Source of the DNA: Daldinia sp. FL1419
Taxonomy: Eukaryota > Ascomycota > Sordariomycetes > Xylariales > Hypoxylaceae
Length of the DNA stretch: 64,000 nt
Direction: 5' to 3'
Assembly (NCBI GenBank): GCA_025201765.1
Contig: MU623433.1
Location: forward strand, 88,863 to 152,862
This document shows, piece by piece, positions 45,897-58,658 of the stretch. Under the pieces are notes generated by a model. The model was not told where the DNA came from. It did not search any database and worked only from the letters and a program-made list of their open reading frames with translations. The position numbers and the translations under genes were made by a program. Positions within the stretch are counted from its first letter, which is position 1. Each line of letters begins with the position of its first letter.

Positions 45897-46896
45897 TGTG
45901 AGGATGGTAGAGGCAGCAGGAAGCCCCTAAGCTCGTGTCATGAATAAGAGTAGAATATATGCGCCCAGTTAAGGTGACGACTATAATAGAGGGATAAAAA
46001 AAAGAATTAGACAGTTCGTAATCGGCGATGGAGAGTTATGAGGCTCTCTAAGAACTTAATCTCTTAAAGCCAAATTCTTGGGGGTGATTCTTTTATTGAA
46101 ATCGTGAAGTTACAAGTCAATTCGTGGCCCCAAAAGTGACGGTGGGTTATTTCCCTGACCAGGCTCTGAACCGTTGCTGCGTTTCTCAACTAGGCTTGGG
46201 CTTGTGCTTTCCCAAGAAGTTCCATCCAGCTGTCCTGATTGTGTCGCTACGGAACAACGATTGTCCACCTTACACTACTGAAGTAGTGGGTACTTGCATC
46301 ATACACGAGCGACTGGTGTGACATAATGTACAAGTACAACTTGGAGGGGCAGCTCACCCAAAGGTACTAAATAAGTACCTATGTTAGTACCTACCTACCT
46401 ACCTGTTAGGTAGTTAGAGCTCTAACTAACCTGTGACTTCCAGATGGCCAACGGCGCTAGCTGCACCTTACCGGTTCTATGTATTAATGCACTTAAACGC
46501 GGCCAAATAACAGCTGAACCCCTGGCAGCTTTAATTCCTACATTTATTCTAATTGGTTTAGATCCAATCAATATTTGTACAGTTAGGTGTTCACTTGCAG
46601 CGGCTTTTCTCCCAAAATCTATCTTATCACTTACACGGTAGCTTTATGTACCACGTCACAAAACAAAAAAAAAAGTCCAAAAAAAGTCCAGACCTACAAA
46701 AAGCCACTTTGCCTTTACAAAAGACGTAAATATTGTTCCAATGATTCTAAAGTCAAGTTTCTTAACCTAATTCGCAATATATGGTCCTGTAAACTCGTCC
46801 GCCTTAAGCTCTGCCGCGTGCGAGAGCTTGCGACAGAGCTATCTTATTCCTTGCCCCTCTAAGCTTTATATATGACCTCCACGATCTTGAGGCGTC
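45897..46896. promoter_or_regulatory. Divergent promoter region COP1 / UGGT
   Basis: 1.0 kb between two secretory-pathway genes transcribed away from each other. It contains TACCTACCTACCTGTTAGGTAG at about 46389-46412 and a UPR-element-like octamer listed separately. No gene is supported. Confidence 0.5.
46651..46658 (-). promoter_or_regulatory. UPRE/XBP1-like octamer TGACGTGG
   Basis: CCACGTCA on the plus strand, TGACGTGG on the minus strand, 239 bases upstream of the UGGT start codon. The word matches the animal XBP1/ATF6 site and is close to HAC1-type elements. UGGT is a known unfolded-protein-response target in other organisms. Functional use here is inference. Confidence 0.35.
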
Positions 46897-49800
46897 ATGA
46901 TACCACGACTTTTTCAGTTGCCGTGTGGCCTTGCTGTCACTCTTTTGGCAATATTATGCCTAGGCCCGGATCATGTAGTAGCTGGGCCTTCTGTTAATGT
47001 TGCTATGCAAGCTGCATTTCCAGCCCCTCCCTATCTCATTGAGCTCCTGTAGGTTTTATTCGTAGTAGCCTCCAATTGTTATGTTGGTATACGTGAATGC
47101 TAAACGTAGTCTAGAGAGACTGCCGCCGGAGAGAACGCAGCATCTTATTTCCCACTCCTCGATCGGATCGCCGACGGCACTTTCGCACATTTAAAGACAG
47201 ACAAGGAGCTATACGAGAAGTTTCTTGAAGTGTTAATGCAAGATGGCCACATGGAAAGCCCAGAAGCTTTGTCTACTTTCAAGCTTGCCCTATCTATGAG
47301 ATCAGCAGCTCCGAGGATAGAAGCTCATTACCAATACTACGATACAGCCGTAGCACCAACTCTAGGGAATGCTAGGACCGACTGCAATGAGTGGGTACTT
47401 ATGAGTGGAAAGCAATACTGCTCACCTTCGCTCGAGCATGTTGATGGTCAGATCTCAGGAGACCCGTATGTGTCATGCCTTCAAATATTTTGACCATCTC
47501 TCACATGAATATAGGCAAATACGGACACTTCCGTTCGATCGTGCTTTAGGAACAGGTTCTGAAGCTATACTATACGCAGATATCACTAAGCCTGAATTCG
47601 GGCCATTCCATAAGTCCTTATCGGAGTTGGCTCGGAAAGGGGAGATTTCCTACCGTCTAAGGTATCGCATTGATGAAATCGAAAAACGAGAACCGCTGCC
47701 GGTCAGCGGGTACGGTGTAGAGCTTCAGCTAAAGCGAACGGACTATATCGTCATCGATGACCGTGAGGCCGAATCCGAGTCCGATTCGGCTGCTAAATCT
47801 GCGCCTACCGAAGTAGTCCTCGACGGAGAAGAGGAGGTTACAGACCTAAAGCCGCTGTCAAGCTCCGAATTGGCGTCGTTAGGACTCAAAGCTGGTTCTT
47901 TCATCATGCAAAGCGATGACCCTTTCGAGACCTTAATTAAGTTGACCCAGGACTTTCCGAAATTCTCCACGTCCATCGCTGCGCATAACGCCTCAGATGC
48001 CTTTGTCAGGGAACACCGTCAGAACCGAGCTCTGAGCGTACCCGCTGGGATGAACGTGCTTTGGATGAATGGTGTCCAACTGATTGAGCGACAAATTGAC
48101 CCGTTCACTCTCGTCAATAGCATTCGACGAGAGAGGAAACTGATCGAGGGTGTGACGAGTCTAGGCTTAAGCGGAAAAGAAGCCGTTTCCCTCCTTGGTC
48201 ACCGTGCAGTAACGTCGGCCAAGTCTGATGACGAGCCTCGTAGATTCGACTGGCGAGATGAGATCGAAGAAGGCCGCGTCATTATCTGGCTGAACAATAT
48301 CGAGAAGGACAAGCGATACGCCGATTATCCCAAGAGCCTTATGGCAGTGAGTGAAGAATCCATGAATACTTCATCCTACAATTGACTAATTATTTTCTAG
48401 CTCATGCAAAGAACCTATCCCGGGCAGATTCCTCCCATCCGCAAGGATATTTTCAACCTGATTGTACCTGTTGACCTGACTAAACCTGAAGATCTATCCT
48501 TGGTTGTTGAACAGCTTCAGACTTTTATTAAACGACTCCTTCCCATCCGCTTTGGACTAGTCCCGCTAACGCCAACGAAGTCAGCTGAAGAACGAGCAAA
48601 GATAGCCTACTATCTGCTAGAGAACTATGGTTTATCTAGCCTTATGTCTTATTTGGAAGCCTGCAGTACAGTAGATCATTCCGAACAAGTAAGCTTTGAC
48701 AAGGCGATTAAAAACCGTACCCTTAAGGACGAAGTCGCCCCCCTCTCGCTCAAGGAAGTTCTCGGGTCGGAAAACTACACTCAGCAGCTCAAGCTTGTGA
48801 ACCATTGGGTAGAACGACTCAACGCCGATACCGAAGTACCTCCAATGTTTCTCAACGGTCTTGCTATACCGCGGGAAGATAATTGGCTTCAAATCATGAG
48901 CATGAGAATGAGTACCGATTTGCAGCTAGTCCAACAAGGGATCTTTATGGGTACGGTAGATGAAGAGACATGGATTCCGCAGATTTTCTTAGAGGGCGCG
49001 GCTACTCGACGCAACCTCTACATCTATCCGGATGGCGAAAATACTCTGGTCGTATTAAACGTTAATAAGCTCTACTCCGAACACAAGGATCTGTTTGAAA
49101 AGGTACCAGTCATCGAAGCAGGCGAGGCAACGAGTAAGGAGACATGGGCTACTCTTACAGTCGTCGCCGATCTAAGCTCGCAGCAAGGTCTCCGTCTTCT
49201 CTTGTCTGCCTTGTCGTTTAGGCGCAACAACCCTGGCGTGCGTCTCGATATCGTCAACAATGCTCAAAAATCGAGCAGCGCGCATGAGATCAATACGCTA
49301 CTTAAGAAAGACGTTGAAAAACTCCTAGAAGTCGAAAATTTGGAGACGTTAGAAGTCCTCTTAGCAGGCACAACGGATGTACAGGACGACGGATACAATG
49401 CCGCATTATCTCGTTTCCTAGAAGCTGCTGCTGTTACTCCAGGGGCGCAGTTTCTCATTCTCAATGGTCGTATAGTCGGCCCATTTGTCGACGACTCGAT
49501 ATTCAAGGAGAGCGACTTTGAGCTGCTACTTGAATTCGAGCAGGAAACGAGAATATTACCCGTGTATAAGGCAGTAGACGCGTTAGGCTTGACAGAAAAG
49601 ATTACAAATCCCCTAACTGCTGCAAAGCTTACGTCGGTAACTGCTCTATCCACCATATCAGACCTGCCCGAGGGAATTTTCGAATCGGCCCCGACTCTAA
49701 GAACAGCTCTGTTCGACGCGTGGAACTCAACTTACACGATGATTGATGTCGGTGATGTGTCCACGGCCAATATTCACTTTGTTGCCGTGATAAATCCCGC

Positions 49801-51532
49801 CAGCGAAGTAGGGCAGAAGTGGGCTCCTATACTCAGGGTTCTATCTCAGTTAGATGGTGTATACATGCGTATCTTCTTGAATCCAAAAGAAAGGATTGAA
49901 GAGCTACCAGTCAAGAGATTTTACCGCTACGTCTTAGACTCGGCCCCGTCTTTCGATGAGGCCGGAAAGATTCGTGCTCATAGCGCCACATTTAAAAGAC
50001 TTCCTTCAGAGGCGCTTCTCAACCTTGGCATGGATGTGCCGCCTGCTTGGCTAGTATCTGCGAAAATCTCTATTCACGATTTGGATAATTTGAAGTTGAG
50101 CTCCATCAAAACCGACGTAGAAGCCACTTATGAGCTTGAACACATCCTTATTGAAGGCCACTCACGAGAAGTCTCGGGCGGTCCACCTCGCGGTGTCCAG
50201 CTGCTCCTTGGCACAGAGCGTGATCCTCATTTCGACGACACGATCATTATGGCCAACATTGGTTACTTCCAATTCAAAGCTAATCCTGGATACTACAATA
50301 TCAATCTCAAGGAAGGCAGGAGCTCCGAAATCTTCGATATCGTTAGTGTGGGCGCAAAGGGATATAACGCCGTTCCAGGTGACGAAGGTACCGAGGTTGC
50401 TCTCATGGATTTCCAGGGTACAACGCTCTATCCGCGTTTGGAAAGGAAGCCTGGTATGGAGCTGGAAGACGTCCTCGAAGAAAGCAGTTCGGACGGCGGC
50501 GACGACCTCCTCTCGCGTGGTCTCAAGTTTGCCGAGGGCATTCTAGGGACAAAGCCCAAGCCAAAGTCGGTATCAAACGAGGAGCACGCCGAGATTAATA
50601 TCTTCTCCGTGGCGAGTGGTCACTTGTACGAACGTATGCTCAATATCATGATGGTCTCCGTTATGAAGAACACGAATCACACGGTCAAGTTCTGGTTTAT
50701 CGAGCAGTTCTTGTCTCCATCGTTCAAAGACTTCATACCCCACTTAGCTCAGGAGTACGGCTTCAAATATGAGATGGTCACATACAAGTGGCCGCACTGG
50801 CTGCGCCAGCAGAAAGAGAAGCAACGCGAAATCTGGGGCTACAAGATTCTGTTCCTAGACGTGCTCTTCCCCTTGTCACTCGACAAGGTGATATTTGTCG
50901 ACGCAGATCAGATCGTGAGAACAGACATGATGGACCTTGTCAATCTTGACCTGCAGGGCGCGCCCTACGGCTTTACACCCATGTGCGATTCTCGGACCGA
51001 GATGGAGGGTTTCCGTTTCTGGAAGCAAGGCTACTGGAAGAATTACCTTCGTGGGAAACCCTACCACATCTCAGCCCTCTACGTGGTTGACCTCCGCCGC
51101 TTCAGACAGCTAGCCGCCGGTGACAGACTTAGACAACACTACCATCAATTATCGGCCGACCCAGGCTCTCTTTCCAATCTTGATCAGGATTTACCCAACC
51201 ATATGCAGTTCGTAATTCCGATTCATAGTCTGCCGCAAGAGTGGTTGTGGTGCGAAACGTGGTGTAGCGACGAGAGCCAGAAAGAAGCGCGAACCATCGA
51301 TTTATGTAACAATCCGCAAACTAAAGAGCCGAAGCTCGACCGGGCTAGGAGACAGGTTCCGGAGTGGACTGTTTACGATGACGAGATCGCAGCGTTGGAT
51401 CGGCGGCGGAGAGGATTTGCCACGGATGATACTCAGAAGGTACTTACGATTGGTGGCGAAGATAAGAGCACCAAGAGTAGGACGTTCGAGGAGAAGCCTG
51501 ACGTCAAGACGAGGACGAAGGACGAATTATAA
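46897..51532 (+). CDS. UDP-glucose:glycoprotein glucosyltransferase (ER folding sensor)
   Basis: ER-luminal enzyme that reglucosylates N-glycans of misfolded glycoproteins so that they re-enter the calnexin cycle. Four exons, 46897-47048, 47115-47465, 47515-48346, 48401-51532, give 1488 aa. The start MIPRLFQLPCGLAVTLLAILCL is a signal peptide. The long N-terminal sensor part contains thioredoxin-like domains. The GT24 catalytic domain begins near residue 1176 (INIFSVASGHLYERMLNIMM) and carries the DAD metal-binding motif at 1279-1281, with WPHWLRQQKEKQREIWGYK and NLDQDLPNHMQF. The protein ends TRTKDEL, an ER retrieval signal. The complete GT24 domain with DxD favours an active UGGT over a Kre5-like inactive relative. 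An internal ATG at 46872 is out of frame and was rejected. Confidence 0.95.
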
Positions 51533-52694
51533 AATTTAGATATATACGCGCGCCTATAGATATAGACTTAATCGAGTCTTTTTTTAACAAAACTTACGGC
51601 CTATTAAAAAAAAAAAAAAGAAATACCCGAAAATAAAGTACCCGAACGTAAAAGTAACCGTCGCATATTTCCAAAATCGCATTATACTTTACCATTATAT
51701 TCTGTCGATATCAACCGAATTCCCTCAACTTCCATGCCCCCCCTGAAATATGCTTATACCCGAAGTTAACTATTTCCAAGATGACAAGTCATATTTTTTA
51801 ACATAGTAATCAACTCATGTTGGATATTGCCGGCAAAATCATACGAACCCTTTTACTCTTATACCATTTCGTACCACGCCGAAAACCCGCGATCACGGAT
51901 ACACAACGGCAAATTCTTTGTGGTCAATCCGGCTTGGCGAATCAAGAAACGTTTAGAATAAAAAATCCACGTAGATGTGGACTCTTACGTCGGACTGGAT
52001 CCGTTTCAACCGTTCCAACTTTTTAACCAGATCAAGCTCAGCTCGGACGGTTACTACTTACTAGTAACAGGTATTCTTTACACCCCCGGCCCCCTTCGCG
52101 TTCCCCCTTGTTTCCCTAAAAGAAGAGAGAGAAAGTAAGAAAATGAAAAATGAAAAATAAAAAATAAAATTACACATAATCCACCATTTACCGTTCTATC
52201 ATATCCACTTCCCATACATACCACATACCTAACCCGTATCGTATCTACCTACATACCTACCTAGGTACCTAACCTTAGGTATCTATCGTATCCATCCCCA
52301 TCTCCCCCCAGCCTATGTAACTCGACGCACCCGCGCGCACCGCTTCAGGAGGAAGCTTGGGATATGCCAACTTTTGCAATTATCTACCTATCTATCTTGC
52401 TTGCTAAGCCTGACTCACCTACTTCGACAGCAGACAGCAGACAGCCATAGCACCATACTGTACAATACACACGATACATAACTACCTAACCTAGCTTACC
52501 TAGGTCAGGTCGGGTACCTTTTACCTTTACCTTTACCTTACCTTACCTTACCTACTTATCTACAAGTACCATTATTATTATTATTATTATTATTGTTATT
52601 ATTATTCCCAAGTTAAAAAAAGAAGAAGAAAGAAAAGCGAGAAAAAAAGAAAAAGAAAAAGAAAACTACAGAGTAACTTCATATCGTCGTAATA
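51533..52694. other. Intergenic region UGGT to thioesterase gene
   Basis: 1.16 kb, same-strand neighbours. Contains an A-run at 51606-51618, TACCTA/TAGGTA words at about 52240-52285, a TTTACC/TTACC ladder at about 52518-52553, an ATT microsatellite (52571-52606) and an A/G-rich leader just before the next start codon. No gene seen. Confidence 0.6.
52571..52606. repeat. ATT microsatellite (12 units, one ATTGTT interruption)
   Basis: Twelve trinucleotides, with a single A-to-G change, in the upstream region of the thioesterase gene, 89 bases before its start codon. Confidence 0.9.
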
Positions 52695-53886
52695 ATGGAG
52701 CTCGGGTGCTCGGTGATCTCGCCGCTGGCCCCGCATAAGCACACCCACACCGTCATCTTCTTGCACGGCCGCGGCGACACTTCGCGGAATATGGCCGATG
52801 CCTTGCTGTCGCGGTGGACGAGGGATTCGCGCGGTCGATCGCTCGTCGACGAGTTTCCTTCTGTGCGATGGGTCTTTCCGGTGCGTCGTTCTTCTTTTCG
52901 TTTTTTTATTTTTTATTTTTTATTTTTTATTTTTATTTTATTTTTATTCCTTTATTTTACTTTAGTACAACTACAAGATTCATGTCGTGCACTTTTGGTG
53001 TTCTCTCGTAGTCGGACATCGTTCCGCCGCCTTGTTCGTTCTCAGGGGCCTGGTTAATCCACCGCTTCAGCGATGTGCCTAATCAAGTCACCGTCGCTCA
53101 AGATATATACACATCACCTGTAATCTCCATCTCCCTCACCCACCCAACATCCCCGTTAAATAACTCGCTCAATCTCCCAATACTAAACGCATCACCCACT
53201 AACACTCCCCCCCCCAGGAAGCCGAGCCCCGCTTGGCCGAAACCCTCGGCGAGATCTGGCCGCAGTGGTTCGACGTGTCCAACATGCTGGACCTGACCGA
53301 TGCCGAGGAACTGCAGGTCTTCGGGCTTCGCGGCAGCGTAGCTAGCATCCGGCGTATCGTGCGGCGGGAGGCGCGCACGGTCGGCGGGATGCACCGCGTC
53401 GTGCTCGCGGGCGTCAGCCAGGGCGGCGCTACCGCCTTCCACACGCTTCTGCACCTCGACGACGGCGGGGGCGCTGAGGGCGCGGACGGCGAGGTCATGG
53501 CGCTCAAGGAGGCGGATGTCCCGGGCCCGGAGTCGAGGCTTTGTGGTATTATGGGGTTTTCGTGCTGGTTGCCGTTTCCCGGGGGCTCGTTGGAGGAGAC
53601 GCGCGAGGTGTTGGGGATGGAAGGGGGCTGGCCCAAGACGGATACCGTGGTGAGGAATACGCCCGCGTTTCTAGGGCATTGCGCGGACGACTCCCTGGTG
53701 TTTGTCGAGTACGGCCGGCAGCTACGGACGGGGCTGAAGAGTTTTGGTATGAGCGTCGAGTGGCACGAGTACCCCGACGGCGGGCATTGGATTAATGCGC
53801 CGAAGGGAGTCGACGACGCGGTGGAGTTTCTAAAGGCCCAGGGCATACCACTCGCGGAGCCGGAGCCGGAGAAGGTGGAGGCATAA
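52695..53886 (+). CDS. Serine hydrolase of the acyl-protein thioesterase / phospholipase-carboxylesterase family
   Basis: Alpha/beta hydrolase related to acyl-protein thioesterase 1 and bacterial carboxylesterases; substrate not predictable. Two exons, 52695-52880 and 53218-53886, give 284 aa. The oxyanion strand is VIFLHGRGDTSRNM (residues 20-33). The nucleophile elbow is GVSQGG (Ser129). The acid is Asp219 or Asp220 in GHCADDSLVF, and the histidine is His252 in DGGHWI. The segment WPQWFDVSNM before the nucleophile is typical of the family. The 337-nt intron has a GTGCGT donor, long T/A tracts and a C-run before CAG; the direct join FP-EAEPRLAETLGE gives normal spacing to WPQWFD. A middle exon beginning at about 53012 (SDIVPPPCSFSGAW) is possible but would lengthen a conserved loop. 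The gene is markedly more GC-rich than its flanks. Confidence 0.85.
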
Positions 53887-55539
53887 AGGATGTTATGGGG
53901 AGAGCTGTTTTATGACTGATTGGTGACCTAAATGTCGCTGCATTTGAGCTAGGGGATGAGATGGTAGAATGTTGAATAGAGATACCGTGTAATTATAATG
54001 TTTGCTGGATACCCTAACTGATTGTTACGTTATTATTAGAATGTGAATAGGTATATAACGATATTGAAGTACCTAGTTAAGACCGAATTGTCGATATGGT
54101 CGAGGCTCATCGTCCTCAATATCCTCCTGCAACTATCGCCAGAGTCACGACACCTAGCTACTTGGTTCTGGATATTACCGCAATCCTTGCCATCTGGATC
54201 TGCTCGCTATAAAAACCCCCCCGAGATCTCTATCTTACCGAGAGCACGGGGACTTTCTGGGTGTGCATTTCCAGTTCTTCGAATAGTAAATGCCCCTGTC
54301 TTGATAAGAGCTCACAGCTCGGGGTTTAACTATGGCCCAGCCGTGAGGGAACCACTCGACATAGTCCATTTACGAAACAACAATATACAAGCTGCGCTCG
54401 TGGAATCCTCTTCTTACCCCTAATAATTACCTTTCTTTACCAGTCACGACCAATCTCGATAGGGGGTGAGTACCCGGTACCGAGTACCAGTACCGATACA
54501 CAGACTCCCGCACGCAAGCGTATATACCGTAAGAGCAGATAAACCGTCAATCTAGGATGCCATCTATTGCCATTTAGTCGATCAGTGTGATATAGGGAAC
54601 ATTTATAAATCGGGATGATGTTTGGAACTATCTAGGTTAGCAAATTAGTAACTGCCACAGGACTGACCATTTTGCTGTTCAGGGCAACTTTTTTTGGTTA
54701 TTTTTCCTCCCCCCCCCTCTCTCTTTGGAGGTCCTATACTCTTTTTATTCATTCATTCTATTTATACATTCGTGCTTGAAGTGACTTTCAATAGCTTATG
54801 CTAGTTTCTATTTAGGCACATCGCGTATCCGAAACCATCCCCGGATTCGAACACTGGCTGTTACCTCTTTTTATATATAGAAATATCAACCGCCTATCTC
54901 ACTATAGCCTCGAGAGAAGTCCATGGTCGCCAGAGATGTTGAATACGCCAAGGAGGTGCTCGGTAGAAACACACCACGCACTACTCACGAATAGTCTGTC
55001 CAATGCTGAAGTATAGGAGGATTACTTTCACAGACCCCTTGAGAACATGAGATATGTAGAAGAGGGTAGATCTAAAATATTGATATCTTAGGATACCTAC
55101 CTATATAATCTTATATCCCGTAAATAGAATTTAGAGGTGCCTATATTATAGTATTCGAACTAGGTATGTTTACTCCCAATAGGTTTGCTACAGGGAGATT
55201 ATAGCTGTAAATGTTACTTATTCGTGATCGATTACCTACTGGGTTTGGTGTAATTAGGTAAAAGTACCTAAGGTAACTAACTATAACACATCGTAAACCT
55301 GACGCTTCGATGACGTCAAACAATTCGCGATATCTTCAACTTCCCTGTGCAGATCAACCCATACGCGTAACCCTCCACAGCAATATAAGACCCACGACTA
55401 TCCTCCATCCGAGCCACCAGGGCCTTCGATTTTTCTATTTACTTACTTACATCTTGGCAAATACATATTCTACGAAAGACAAAGCCCGCATCTTGAGATA
55501 CAAGGGTATCAATAAACTCGAAGAAAGCAAATAAAAACA
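53887..55539. other. Intergenic region between thioesterase gene and DUF2945 gene
   Basis: 1.65 kb with no supported gene. An open frame of 126 codons at 54043-54423 lacks domain resemblance and coding character. GGTACCGAGTACCAGTACC words lie near 54475-54495, a C-run near 54711-54718, and a small AT-rich patch near 55080-55270. Confidence 0.5.
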
Positions 55540-55886
55540 ATGCCCTCCTCCCAAATCAAAGATAAGCAAGGCCAGCCTATCCAAGAAGGCGACACGGTAT
55601 GGACCAAAGCCCGCGGGGGTCGACACGAAGGCGAGGTCGATCGGATCGTGGAATCTAATGCCGAGGCGAAAGAAGCGGGAGTGAAGAACCCGCCCAAGGT
55701 AACTCCTATCCTGATTCCTAGGTATTTTTATTATTTATCTTCGCGATATCCCACGGGACGTTATTCTTATAGTCGGGACACTTGGGGGTAAAAAGATAGT
55801 CGCTAATGCACCCACAATAGGTTTTGTTTAAAGACCAGCATGGCCATGGCGTAGCGCATAATCCGGGGACACTCGAGCACAAGTGA
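55540..55886 (+). CDS. Small DUF2945 (hypervirulence-associated protein, TUDOR-like) protein
   Basis: Short protein of the DUF2945 family, found in many fungi and bacteria; function unknown, with a Tudor-like barrel predicted for the family. Two exons, 55540-55698 and 55821-55886, give 74 aa. The typical pattern is visible: GDTVWTKARGGRHEGEVDRIV, then NPPKVLFKDQHGHGVAHNPGTLEHK. The 122-nt intron falls between PPK and VLFKD, so the open frame of 83 codons that continues into the intron gives a wrong C-terminus. It lies between larger genes with no shared pathway. Confidence 0.85.
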
Positions 55887-56251
55887 AGCGGATGGCGATA
55901 TTACGGAGTAGAAAGGATTTATTCATTTGAAGGGGATAATGGTATCATTTCGTAGCGGCAACACACAAGCAGGCTTATAGCATTAAGAACCAATTCATAG
56001 ACAACAGAAGATTCATCAAACCATGCGAATGATCATTAGGTAGGTACCTACCTATGTAGCCTTCGTATCATTAGGTCTCATGATACATTAAAACACCATG
56101 AAGCAAACGGTCTACGAAGTGACACCGACACCCTAACACCATACCGAACCAAACCACCCCATTGCAAATATCACGGCCCAATCCACCAGCGCCGTTCTAT
56201 CATGCCAAAGTAAAATCCCAATTCCTTCGATCCTCATTCCTGCTAGCCACC
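55887..56251. other. Convergent intergenic region DUF2945 gene/RAD54
   Basis: 365 bases, 3' ends of both genes. TAGGTAGGTACCTACCTATG occurs at 56039-56056. No gene seen. Confidence 0.6.
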
Positions 56252-58658
56252 TTAATGCGAAATATACTGGAACACAGCCGAAACCTCGCCCTCGCCACAC
56301 TCCTGGCGGAGCAGCAAATCCTGTATAGGCTTAAGATCCTTATTGACAAAGTGGTTCCACGTGCTCGTGTCTCCGTACAGCATAGCCGGCGCTTTGATGT
56401 ACTGTCTTCCATCGGGCTTACACCTCTTACACTTGAACGTGTCGTGCGTATCGCTTAGGGTATCTGGTCTGTATTGGAACAGTTCTCGTAGACTATCTAG
56501 AGAGAAGTGGCGTTCGACATCTTCGGCCGAGTCTACGACACACGACGACAGAGATTGCTTGTGACTTTGACGCTGGAAGATTTTCTCTTCGATGGTACCG
56601 GTCGCGATGAACCGGTATACAAAACAATCCTTCTTTTGACCGTCACGCCACACACGCGCTAGCGCTTGCTGATCGGCAGCTGGGTTCCAGTCGGGATCGA
56701 AGAGGACGAGGCGGTTTGCCCCGATAAGGTTGAGACCGCAACCACCGGCCTTACTGGAAAGCAAGAAGACGAATTCGCCACCGTCTGGGTCGTTGAACTT
56801 GTCGACAAGCTTTTGTCGCTTGGTAACGTTCATGGTACCGTCGAGACGTAAGTGACCGTAGCCGCGGTGACGGCAGAGCTGAGAAAATAGGTCGAGAGTT
56901 TGGGTGTAATTGCTGATGAGCACGATCTTGTCATTTGTATCTTGTCGGATACGCGCTAGCATCCGGTCGAGCACTTGCATCTTACCCGAATACCAAGGCT
57001 TGATATCGCGATCGCGACCGCGAGCATCTTTCGGCGTGTAGTCCTCGGGCCAAAACTTCTCGCATCCCGGCAAGTCCTCCGACAAGTTAAGTAGGTCTGG
57101 GTGATTGCAAAGCTTTTTGAGCAGTGTAATGGCCTTGAGAGGCTGACTTCCCTTGCCACGTAAGAGAGCTTGGATATCGGGACTCTTGATAAAGTAGTTG
57201 TATAGATCTAGCTGGAAGGGAGCGAGGTTACAGAATACGACGTGTTCGTATTTGACGGGAAGATACTTGGATAGAATATCGTTCGTACGTCGGATAATAA
57301 ATTTGTTAACGATGCCGAGCAGCTCGCTCAGACACTCGTCGCCCTTCTTGCGATCGTGTTCGCTTGCATCGGCGTCGCGACCTCGCAAAATAGGAAGCTC
57401 GAATCGCTTTCGGAATTCGAGTCGGTTACCAAGCAAGCCAGGGTTTGCAAAGCTGATTAGGGAAAAGTACTCGGAAAGGTCGTTTTGGATAGGCGTACCA
57501 GAGAGAATAACTCTCCTCGTGACTTTGAGGTTGTTTAGGGCGGTAAAAGTTTGACTATCTCCGTTCTTCAATCGGTGACCCTCGTCGCACAGCATCAAGC
57601 CGATTTGGGTGTTCTTAAGCTCCTCAACATTCAGCCGAAGTGTCTCGTAGGAAACAATGATTACCGGTCGCGTGACTGCGCGACCGCTTGCAATAGCCCA
57701 TTGGCGTAGCTGTCGAGTTAATTCTTCTTTAGACGCCTTGCCGTCGATTGCGAAAGGTGTAATGGCATCGGCGCCAAGCCACTTTACCAGTTCGTTTGCC
57801 CAGTTGCGGACTAAACTAGACGGGCAGGCAACGATGGCCTTTTGTATCGAGGACTTACCGGCGTCGGGTGACTGCTTTAGGAGAGTCCAGAGAAGTGTGA
57901 TGCATTGAAGCGTCTTACCGAGACCCATTTCGTCGGCCATAATGCAACCATTGGCCTTCTCGTCGATCATGCCGGTAACGCATTTATACATGAACTTGAC
58001 GCCCTCAATCTGATGCGGTCGTAGGACTTTGGCGAGCCTCGGGTCGATCACAACCGGCACTCTCGGATGTTCATTATCCACCTTCTTCTTGATGCCTAGA
58101 ATCTCAGCTAGACTCTTGTGGACTAGAGGTGCATCCAGTTTCTCTTCAGCGTCATCCTTCGCCTCGCTACCTTCCGGTTTGCGAGTCTCTTTCGGCTTAT
58201 CGTCAACAGTCGGATCGTAAAGCACGATGGAAAACTCGCCGCTCGGATCGTGCAAAGGCTTGGCGACGAAAACGGCTCCCTGTCTTAGACCCAGTGTTGG
58301 TGGGGGACGATTGGGATTGTAAGAGCCATTGTTCTTGTTGATTAGAGGCACGCTGAAAGCTTTCCTAAAGACCTTGTCTTTATCCTTGGCTTGGAAGACG
58401 GGGAAACGGTTGACATCTCGATTTGCTAGAGCTAATCTGTCGGCGTTCGTATAAGGCTTATCTCCCGAGTCGTCGCCGCCGGCACCTTTATAATCGACCC
58501 TCTTCTTTTTCCGAACGGGCCGATCGGAAGCAGGGGTCCTGAGCGCTGCGCCAGGACACTTGAAAGGTTTAAACAGTTGATCTTTGGATTGCTGCGAATG
58601 GAGACGTTTTCCCGGAGTACTGTTCGGCTTTGGCAGCGGAGTAGTGGGTGCGCTCGCC
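56252..58658 (-). CDS. RAD54: Swi2/Snf2 DNA translocase Rad54, 5' end incomplete
   Basis: Homologous-recombination ATPase that acts with Rad51 in strand invasion. The uninterrupted frame from 58658 to 56252 encodes 802 residues. The N-terminal part is basic with KKKRVDYKG and the conserved TNADRLALANRDVNRFPVF. Helicase motifs: I DEMGLGKTLQ, II DEGHRLKN, III SGTPIQND, V SSKAGGCGLNLIGANRLVLFDPDWNPA, VI QALARVWRDGQKK. The C-terminus holds a cysteine pair (CKRCKPDG) and ends near VSAVFQYISH. An acceptor (ATATAG) lies just before 58658, so a short upstream exon with the start codon exists but was not identified. One poor candidate is ATGTCGTCCAC on the minus strand near 58991. The first in-frame methionine downstream is well inside the ATPase domain. 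Positions are therefore certain for the body, not for the start. Confidence 0.93.

Noticed and set aside
46872..46896. Upstream ATG at 46872 as UGGT start
   Set aside because: It is out of frame with the signal peptide and exon 2; the ATG at 46897 gives a normal signal sequence.
53012..53087. Extra middle exon in the thioesterase gene
   Set aside because: It would insert about 25 residues between FP and the WPQWFD segment, where relatives have only about 14 residues in total; direct splicing gives the usual spacing.
54043..54423. 126-codon open frame
   Set aside because: No recognisable motif, unusual composition and no splice or neighbour context; looks like a chance frame.
54820..54875. 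GATTCGAAC word suggesting a minus-strand tRNA T-arm
   Set aside because: Flanking bases do not form the 5-bp T-stem or an acceptor stem.
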